Source of the DNA: Novosphingobium sp. UBA6722
Lineage (GTDB): Bacteria; Pseudomonadota; Alphaproteobacteria; Sphingomonadales; Sphingomonadaceae
Reading direction: 5' to 3'
Length of the DNA: 11,454 nt
Assembly: GCA_002454125.1 (NCBI GenBank)
Contig: DKII01000073.1
Span: 29,570-41,023 of the forward strand
Positions 7,401 through 11,454 of the stretch are shown piece by piece. Position numbers and translations under genes: made by a program. How positions within the stretch are numbered: the stretch's first letter is position 1; the number at the start of each line of letters is the position of its first letter. The notes beneath the pieces were generated by a model that was given only the letters and a program-made list of their open reading frames with translations, had not been told where the DNA came from and made no database searches.

Positions 7401-8569
7401 AACGACCAGCCCAGCGTTACCCGCACCCCGCCCATCCAGGCGCGGCGGCCTTGCTCGAAGGCCGGGTTGATGAAGTACTGCAGGTCGGGCTGCACGGTCA
7501 GCCATTCGGTCAAGGCCAGGGCATAGGTTGCCTCAAAGGCCCAGTCGCGCCGGGCGATCGCCTCGCCGCTCAGCGCCAGCGCCTGCCGCGCGCGCCGGCC
7601 CGAACCCGATGTCGCCACGGCAATCCCGGCCTCATCACCCGGACGCCCGGCAAAGGGGCCGTGCCAGCGCAGTCCGGCCGAGGCGAATTTCTCGACCTCG
7701 TGAAAGCGCTGATCGGCCCAGCCCAGGCGGAAGAAGGCATCAAGCCCGCGGCCTTCGCGGCTGCCCGCCAGCCGGCCCTCACCGCGCAGGTAAGCCCCTT
7801 GCGCGCCCTTGCGCAGAACCGGCGCAGTACCGCGCGCGCTATCGAGTAGGTCCTCGTGCGGCGCAGTATAGCGCCAGTATCCGCCGATCAGCCGCCAGTC
7901 GCCAACCTGACGCTCCAGCTCGCCCACCAGCAGCGCACCATCGCCCTTGCCCAGCTTGATCGCCGTGCGCTTTGGGTGGGCCGGATCGCCTGGCACGCCA
8001 TCCAGCACGGTGAGGCGCAGCGTGGTGCGATTTCCCAGCTGCGCCTGGAGCCGCAGGCTGAGCGACGTCACCGGGAAGATCGACGGACCATTGCGGCCCG
8101 ACTGGCTGAAATCGGTGCCAATGCCGTGGGCCGGATTGATGAACAGGCCGGCTGCCTCAAGCACATCGAATTCGGAGTTGAGATCGTAAAGCCCGGCCCA
8201 AACTGACAGCTTTCCATCGGCAAAGGACTGATCAATCCAGGCTTCGTAAAGCCGTGCCGCCTGAACCCCGGTTTCGATGTTAGAGGCAACCCAGCCGCGC
8301 GGATAGCGCGGCCCGCTGAAATCGCGGCCGTTGTTATAGAGGCCATAGACAAAGACCTGCGTATCGCCGCGCTGCCAGGTCAGGGTCAGGTCAAGATTAT
8401 CGACATAGTCGGCGCCGCTGCGTCCTTCCCCGACCAGGACGTCGGCCGTGTAGGCGAGTTCCCCGGAAAGCTCGTCGGCCTCGCTCGCGATTGCCGGGGC
8501 CGCCGGGCAGACCGACAGCAGCAGTGCTGACACCGCGTGGTGGTTTCGGCGAAGACGGACGATCCCCAT
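7397..8569 (-). CDS. Carbohydrate-selective porin, OprB family
   Basis: This 390-residue protein is predicted to form an outer-membrane beta-barrel for uptake of small solutes. The start is followed by a typical signal peptide: basic RLRR (5-8), a hydrophobic core about 12-25, and an AIA cleavage site with cutting expected after A28. The mature part alternates hydrophobic strands with turns. OprB-like segments include TWQRGDTQVFVYGLYNNG, LYEAWIDQ, LSVWAGLYDLNSEFD, GPSIFPVTSLSLR and, near the end, LTVQPDLQYFINPAF. The chain ends VTLGWSF; a terminal phenylalanine is the usual barrel-assembly signal. Length is a little under most OprB proteins. There is no good ribosome-binding site before the ATG, so the start is less certain than the gene. 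It converges on the aldehyde dehydrogenase gene and may serve uptake of the same substrate, but nothing proves this. Confidence 0.87.
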   Translation of the reverse strand: MGIVRLRRNHHAVSALLLSVCPAAPAIASEADELSGELAYTADVLVGEGRSGADYVDNLDLTLTWQRGDTQVFVYGLYNNGRDFSGPRYPRGWVASNIETGVQAARLYEAWIDQSFADGKLSVWAGLYDLNSEFDVLEAAGLFINPAHGIGTDFSQSGRNGPSIFPVTSLSLRLQAQLGNRTTLRLTVLDGVPGDPAHPKRTAIKLGKGDGALLVGELERQVGDWRLIGGYWRYTAPHEDLLDSARGTAPVLRKGAQGAYLRGEGRLAGSREGRGLDAFFRLGWADQRFHEVEKFASAGLRWHGPFAGRPGDEAGIAVATSGSGRRARQALALSGEAIARRDWAFEATYALALTEWLTVQPDLQYFINPAFEQGRRAWMGGVRVTLGWSF

Positions 8570-8626
8570 AGCGTTTCATCAGTCTGCACCGATGCCGGCC
8601 AACAGGGAAGAGTGGCGCAGGCGAAA

Positions 8627-8933
8627 TCAGATCGGACAGGTCACCGCGTCATAGGCAAACAGGCCGAGCGTGTCTTCGTTGAGGATCGGGCCCTTGCCAA
8701 AGCTTTCCGGGTCCTTGCCCTGGAATTGCAGGCCCAGCAGGCAGCAGCATGATGATGCCGGTGCGGGCCAGGATATCGATCCGATAGGCCGTTTCCATGT
8801 GCCGCCGCCGCTCTTCAAGCGAGAGGCTGCGGTTGATCACGTTGTAGCTGGTCTGGAACACACCCCATTCACCGCCGAGCCAATAGACCATGGCGATGAT
8901 GTGCAGCCAGCGCAGCACCAGCACTTCTTCCAT
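8627..8933 (-). pseudogene. Broken membrane-protein gene (frameshift, probable truncation or fusion)
   Basis: From the ATG at 8933 the reading frame gives a convincing protein start: VLRWLHIIAMVYWLGGEWG, one membrane segment (about 5-22), then an ERRRHMETAYRIDILARTGIIMLLP stretch. It resembles small integral membrane proteins of about 150 residues (CopD/DUF2269-like), by memory only. After about residue 64 this frame turns into low-quality proline/glycine/arginine sequence and stops at 8649. A neighbouring frame then reads well (GLQFQGKDPESFGKGPILNE and on to AVTCPI) and stops at 8627. The switch lies near 8735-8749, within CAGCAGGCAGCAGCA, a slippage-prone repeat. Even joined, the product has about 100 residues and lacks the later membrane helices. 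The tail may therefore belong to another gene brought in by a deletion. AAGGGGGG precedes the ATG as a likely ribosome-binding site. Confidence 0.6.
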
Positions 8934-8972
8934 CTGCTTTCCCCCCTTATCGCCGCCGCTGGCGGTGACCCG

Positions 8973-9329
8973 TTACTTCGAGAACTTTTCCACCCAGTCC
9001 ATGATCGGCGGATCAGGATTCTCCAGCGCCTCGACCTCCTGCTGGAAGCCGCGCATCACCCGGGCAATATAGGCCCGGGTCAGCTCGCCGCGCTCTGCGC
9101 CAGCAGTGCCATCGGGCTGATAGGCCTCGATATCGGCGCGGCTGATCGTGCCCTTGGCGTCAAGCAGCCGCTCGACTGTGTCGAGCCGCTCGCGCAGCAC
9201 CGCAACCTCGCCCACCACCGCCATGGTCAGCGACAGCAAGCGGTCGACCGCCGGGTCGTCGAAAAAGGCAGGGCGCCGTCCCTTGGGCTTGGCACCGGCG
9301 CGGGCGATCCAGTCAATCCCCTCGGTCAT
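8973..9329 (-). CDS. Small conserved-looking coiled-coil protein of unknown function
   Basis: This 118-residue soluble protein begins MTEGIDWIARAG; the same frame extends further upstream but only over the end of the methyltransferase. I chose the ATG at 9329 because AAGGAG (9338-9343) sits 8 nt before it and because this ATG overlaps the methyltransferase stop as ATGA. Basic residues at 14-19 (KPKGRR) precede FFDDPAVDRLL. A regular heptad then runs from about 38 to 56, with V42, L49, L56 at one core position and V38, L45, V52 at the other, predicting a short coiled coil and probably a dimer. The C-terminal third holds YIARVMRGFQQEVEALENPD. There is no signal peptide or membrane segment. I do not recognise the family. 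The coupling suggests that it works with, or is made in step with, the methyltransferase. Confidence 0.78.
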   Translation of the reverse strand: MTEGIDWIARAGAKPKGRRPAFFDDPAVDRLLSLTMAVVGEVAVLRERLDTVERLLDAKGTISRADIEAYQPDGTAGAERGELTRAYIARVMRGFQQEVEALENPDPPIMDWVEKFSK

Positions 9330-10492
9330 GCCGCCAGCTCCTTCGCCACCGGCTTCCAGGCGCCATAGGCGTTCCAGACGGCCGCCCGGCCATAGTCTTC
9401 CTGCTCTTCGCTTTCGGCGGCCGGGAAGATCGAACGATCGACCACCGCCCGCACGCCGACCACAAACTGATCGGCCTTGCTGAAGCCGGCACCGGCCATC
9501 ACGTCCTTCAGGTCGACACCGTGCATGGCTGACCAGAACGGCTCGTTGTTGTTGAAGGCATCCCAATCGCGCATGAACTGCTCGAACAGCGGCATTTCCG
9601 GCGAATACTGCGGCTGTTCGACATGCAGGATCAGCCCGCCCGGGGCGAGCACGCGGTTACATTCCGCCAGCAGCCGCGGCATCGATTCCGCTGACAGCTC
9701 GTGCAGGAACATGGTGGTCTGCACCCAGTCGAAATAGCCGTCGGGATAGCGCGACAGGTCCTCGCCGCTGGCCTGGACGAACTTGATGTTCCTGACCCCC
9801 AGCCCAGCCGCGCGCGCCGCGCCATAGCGCAGCGAGGGGCCGGCGGTATCGATCGCGATCACTTCGGCATCGGGATAGGCCGCAGCAATCGGCACGGCAT
9901 TGTGGCCAACCGTGCAGCCGACATAGAGGATCCGGCGCGGCTGCCAGTCGGGCCGCTCCTTCTTGGCCCAGGCGACCACGGCCTGGCCGCCGCCATCGTT
10001 CAGCCCGCCCAGCGCGCCGCCGGTCGTGGCGAAAATGCCGACATCGTAATTGGCCCCGGCCGAAACATCGCCCGGACGTTCCTCGCCGTGGTAGCCGCCG
10101 GGCTGGCAGTGAATGTCGACCGCGGTCTGGTAAATCGGCTGTTCGATCTTCGGGTCCAGCTCAAGCTGGCCGGAATGTTCGTTGAACTGGCGAGCCTGGG
10201 CATCAAGCTCGTCAAGCTGGCGCAGCACGGTCGAGCGGCCATTCTGCTGGCGCATTTCCATCGAATTGCGCTTCAGCGCCGACCACATCCGGTGGAACGG
10301 ATCCTGGTTCATCCAGTCGCGGATTTCATAGCGGTGTTCGGGATCGCGGCCATGCTCTTCGCGGAAGGCCGGGAGCACGCGCTTCTCATAGGCCAGCTTG
10401 TTGCCCGGCCCGAGTGTGCCCGAGAGATAGCGGTTGAGGTGCGTCAGGAAATTGAACCGCGCGGATTCGTCATGGTTGGTGCGCGCCAGCAT
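9326..10492 (-). CDS. Class I SAM-dependent methyltransferase
   Basis: Read from the ATG at 10492 this is 388 residues. The C-terminal half is a Rossmann-type methyltransferase: motif I is ILYVGCTVGHN (188-198), the acidic residue after strand 2 is D215 in AIDTAG, FDWVQTTMFLHEL is the strand-4 region, and LAPGGLILHVEQP follows. The N-terminal 150 or so residues (RFNFLTHLNRYLSG, then RDWMNQDPFHRMWSALKR) form a helical region I cannot name, possibly for substrate binding. Start choice is difficult. The frame is open up to an ATG at 10591, but that start has no ribosome-binding site and would cover the promoter region. The best-placed start, an ATG at 10539 with GGAGAG 5 nt upstream, is out of frame by one base. 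The true N-terminus is therefore probably MSAELPP(P)YTALTKHPM, with a frameshift. Substrate unknown. Confidence 0.88.
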   Translation of the reverse strand: MLARTNHDESARFNFLTHLNRYLSGTLGPGNKLAYEKRVLPAFREEHGRDPEHRYEIRDWMNQDPFHRMWSALKRNSMEMRQQNGRSTVLRQLDELDAQARQFNEHSGQLELDPKIEQPIYQTAVDIHCQPGGYHGEERPGDVSAGANYDVGIFATTGGALGGLNDGGGQAVVAWAKKERPDWQPRRILYVGCTVGHNAVPIAAAYPDAEVIAIDTAGPSLRYGAARAAGLGVRNIKFVQASGEDLSRYPDGYFDWVQTTMFLHELSAESMPRLLAECNRVLAPGGLILHVEQPQYSPEMPLFEQFMRDWDAFNNNEPFWSAMHGVDLKDVMAGAGFSKADQFVVGVRAVVDRSIFPAAESEEQEDYGRAAVWNAYGAWKPVAKELAA

Positions 10493-10503
10493 CGGGTGCT
10501 TGG

Positions 10504-10539
10504 TCAGCGCGGTATAGGGGGCGGCAGTTCGGCACTCAT
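10504..10539 (-). other. Short 11-codon frame at the methyltransferase start (frameshifted N-terminus or leader peptide)
   Basis: An ATG at 10539 with GGAGAG at 10545-10550 (5-nt spacing) opens an 11-codon frame, MSAELPPPIPR, ending in TGA at 10504-10506. Adding one C to the run of five C (or removing two) joins it in frame to YTALTKHPM of the methyltransferase. A base lost in the real genome or in the read is the simplest explanation. A true proline-rich leader peptide ending 11 nt before the ATG at 10492 is the alternative. Confidence 0.55.
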
Positions 10540-10544
10540 GACCA

Positions 10545-10550
10545 CTCTCC
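10545..10550 (-). promoter_or_regulatory. Ribosome-binding site that points to the 10539 start
   Basis: GGAGAG on the minus strand lies 5 nt before the ATG at 10539. No comparable site precedes the ATGs at 10492 or 10591, so this motif decides where translation most likely begins. Confidence 0.6.
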
Positions 10551-10567
10551 AATCTGGCGGTATCGCC

Positions 10568-10587
10568 AAATTTGTCCGGACAACTTT
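10568..10587. promoter_or_regulatory. Perfect 12-bp palindrome in extended inverted repeat, probable repressor operator
   Basis: TTGTCCGGACAA at 10572-10583 is a perfect palindrome. The match extends outward with one mismatched pair to AAATTTGTCCGGACAACTTT, giving nine of ten base pairs symmetrical. It lies in the presumed -10/start region of the methyltransferase promoter, 33 bp before the ATG at 10539, where a bound repressor would block transcription. The GTC...GAC half-sites resemble those of GntR- or TetR-family regulators, but no such regulator gene is in the window. Confidence 0.55.
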
Positions 10588-10610
10588 TCATGGGGCTGCA
10601 GCGCTGTCAA
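10582..10610 (-). promoter_or_regulatory. Candidate promoter of the methyltransferase operon
   Basis: A perfect -35 hexamer TTGACA sits at 10610-10605 on the minus strand. With a 17-nt spacer the -10 position reads AAAGTT, and with 16 nt AAAAGT, both poor matches to TATAAT. A start near 10575 would give a leader of about 36 nt before the ATG at 10539 and would place the palindrome at 10572-10583 across the start site. A strong -35 with a weak -10 is common in alphaproteobacteria. Confidence 0.4.
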
Positions 10611-10657
10611 GCTAGTTGCGTCCCATTGGCTGACCTAACCATACCACGAATGGCCTG

Positions 10658-10675
10658 CTTTGACCGAGGTCAAAG
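10658..10675. promoter_or_regulatory. Second inverted repeat, possible activator/repressor site
   Basis: CTTTGACCGAGGTCAAAG is an inverted repeat with perfect 8-bp arms around a 2-bp centre. It contains TTGAC-N4-GTCAA, the layout of CRP/FNR-superfamily sites. Its centre lies about 90 bp upstream of the presumed methyltransferase transcription start, a distance compatible with an upstream activator. It is not a good terminator because no T-run follows on either strand. Another TTGACA lies beside it at 10688-10683. Confidence 0.4.
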
Positions 10676-10704
10676 GAATGGCTGTCAAGTTCACCGCTGT
10701 GCGG

Positions 10705-11454
10705 TCAAACTGCTTTCATTGCCGCATGGGCTGCCAGCGCCCGGGCCCGGCCCTCGGTATGCTCGACGATCTTGGCCGGGTAGCCACGCGGGCGCAGCAG
10801 GCCGGGATCGTGGATCTCGGCATCGCCCAGCCCGGCCAGTTCAGGCACCCATTGGCGGATATAGCCGGCGGCATCGAACTTGGGACTTTGCGTCAGCGGG
10901 GCCATGATCCGCACGAACATGTTGGCATCGACGCCCGAACCGGCGCTCCACTGCCAGTTGACCGCGTTTTGGGCGTGATCGGCATCGACCAAGGTATCCC
11001 AGAACCACTCCTCGCCGCGCCGCCAGTCGATCAGCAGGTGCTTGATCAGGAAGCTGGCGACGATCATCCGCACCCGGTTGTGCATCCACCCGGTCGCCCA
11101 CAGCTCGCGCATCCCGGCATCGACGATCGGATAGCCGGTGCGGCCCTGTTGCCAGGCCTTGAGATCGGCCTCGGCCTCGGGCCCGGTGCGCCAGGGCAGG
11201 CGCTCGAACTCTTCCTTGTAGGAACGCCCGGCATAGTCCGGGAACTGGTGGATCACGTTGGCGGCGTAATCGCGCCAGCCCAGCTCACCCAGGAAAGTCG
11301 CGACCGATCCGCCGGCATTGGCCACGCCGTGCCAGACCTGCGCCGGCGATACCTCGCCAAAGTGCAGGTGCGGCGAAAGCTTCGAGGTGCCGAGCATCGA
11401 GGGCAGATTGCGCCGCTCTGCATAGCGCGCGGCGCGGCGGGCGAAGGTCTCCAG
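10705..11454 (-). CDS. phrB: Deoxyribodipyrimidine photolyase, C-terminal half (partial)
   Basis: The frame enters from the right edge and gives the last 249 residues of a class I cyclobutane pyrimidine dimer photolyase, which repairs UV damage using blue light and FAD. This part is the FAD-binding helical domain; the N-terminal antenna-cofactor domain lies outside. Diagnostic segments, numbered in the fragment, are TSKLSPHLHFGEVSP (23-37), GYPIVDAGMRELWATGWMHNR (107-127), LLIDWRRGEEWFW (140-152) and NAVNWQW (163-169). By alignment with E. coli PhrB from memory, the tryptophan electron-transfer chain is intact (W88, W144, W167), and N163 occupies the flavin-contacting Asn position that is Asp in most animal and plant cryptochromes. 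I therefore call it a repair enzyme rather than a photoreceptor. The C-terminus ends normally, with no extension. It lies upstream of the methyltransferase on the same strand, 165 bp from its probable start. Confidence 0.95.
   Translation of the reverse strand: METFARRAARYAERRNLPSMLGTSKLSPHLHFGEVSPAQVWHGVANAGGSVATFLGELGWRDYAANVIHQFPDYAGRSYKEEFERLPWRTGPEAEADLKAWQQGRTGYPIVDAGMRELWATGWMHNRVRMIVASFLIKHLLIDWRRGEEWFWDTLVDADHAQNAVNWQWSAGSGVDANMFVRIMAPLTQSPKFDAAGYIRQWVPELAGLGDAEIHDPGLLRPRGYPAKIVEHTEGRARALAAHAAMKAV

Noticed and set aside
8953..8965. Small hairpin CCGCC-GCT-GGCGG between the coiled-coil gene and the broken membrane gene
   Set aside because: Five-bp GC stems arise easily in this base composition; there is no T-run and no other regulatory sign.
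10493..10591. Extending the methyltransferase to the ATG at 10591
   Set aside because: That ATG has no ribosome-binding site, the added residues look non-coding, and the extension would cover the palindrome, the likely transcription start and a better ribosome-binding site.
10693..10705. Hairpin ACCGC-TGT-GCGGT at the photolyase stop codon as a transcription terminator
   Set aside because: The stem is only 5 bp with a mismatch beyond it, and no T-run follows on the minus strand.
1..11454. Mobile elements, CRISPR arrays, tRNA or rRNA genes, defence or toxin-antitoxin systems
   Set aside because: No transposase or integrase motifs, no regularly spaced repeats, no RNA-gene signatures and no defence-type domains were seen in either strand.

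Overview
The window looks like chromosome of a GC-rich alphaproteobacterium, most likely a sphingomonad (Novosphingobium/Sphingobium-like). I infer this from codon use, the OprB-type porin, and gene types common in that group. No tRNA, rRNA, insertion sequence, CRISPR array or phage gene is visible. The two halves are transcribed convergently and meet at base 7400.

Plus strand, 3-7400: a tight catabolic operon. After the last codons of an unidentified gene come hyuA-like and hyuB-like subunits of an ATP-dependent hydantoinase/oxoprolinase/ketone-carboxylase-type enzyme, a CaiB/BaiF (family III) CoA-transferase, an isochorismatase-fold amidase close to maleamate amidohydrolase/N-carbamoylsarcosine amidase, and an NAD(P)-dependent aldehyde dehydrogenase. 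Gaps are 13 and 3 nt, then the genes overlap by 1 and 4 nt, so they are almost certainly co-expressed. The set suggests breakdown of a carbonyl- or amide-containing (perhaps N-heterocyclic) compound: ATP-dependent ring opening or carboxylation, CoA transfer, amide hydrolysis and aldehyde oxidation. The substrate cannot be read from sequence.

Minus strand, 11454-7397, in order of transcription: the C-terminal half of a class I CPD photolyase (running off the window), a 165-bp intergenic region with promoter- and operator-like palindromes, a SAM-dependent methyltransferase whose N-terminus appears frameshifted, a small coiled-coil protein coupled to it by an ATGA overlap, a broken membrane-protein gene, and an OprB-family porin. 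The porin and aldehyde dehydrogenase share one CTAG as their two stop codons.

No clearly new multi-gene system such as a defence system was found. The points most worth a second look are the unusual enzyme combination in the plus-strand operon, the regulatory palindromes and frameshifted start in front of the methyltransferase, and the broken or fused membrane-protein gene. All family names rest on reading motifs by eye; no database search was possible.
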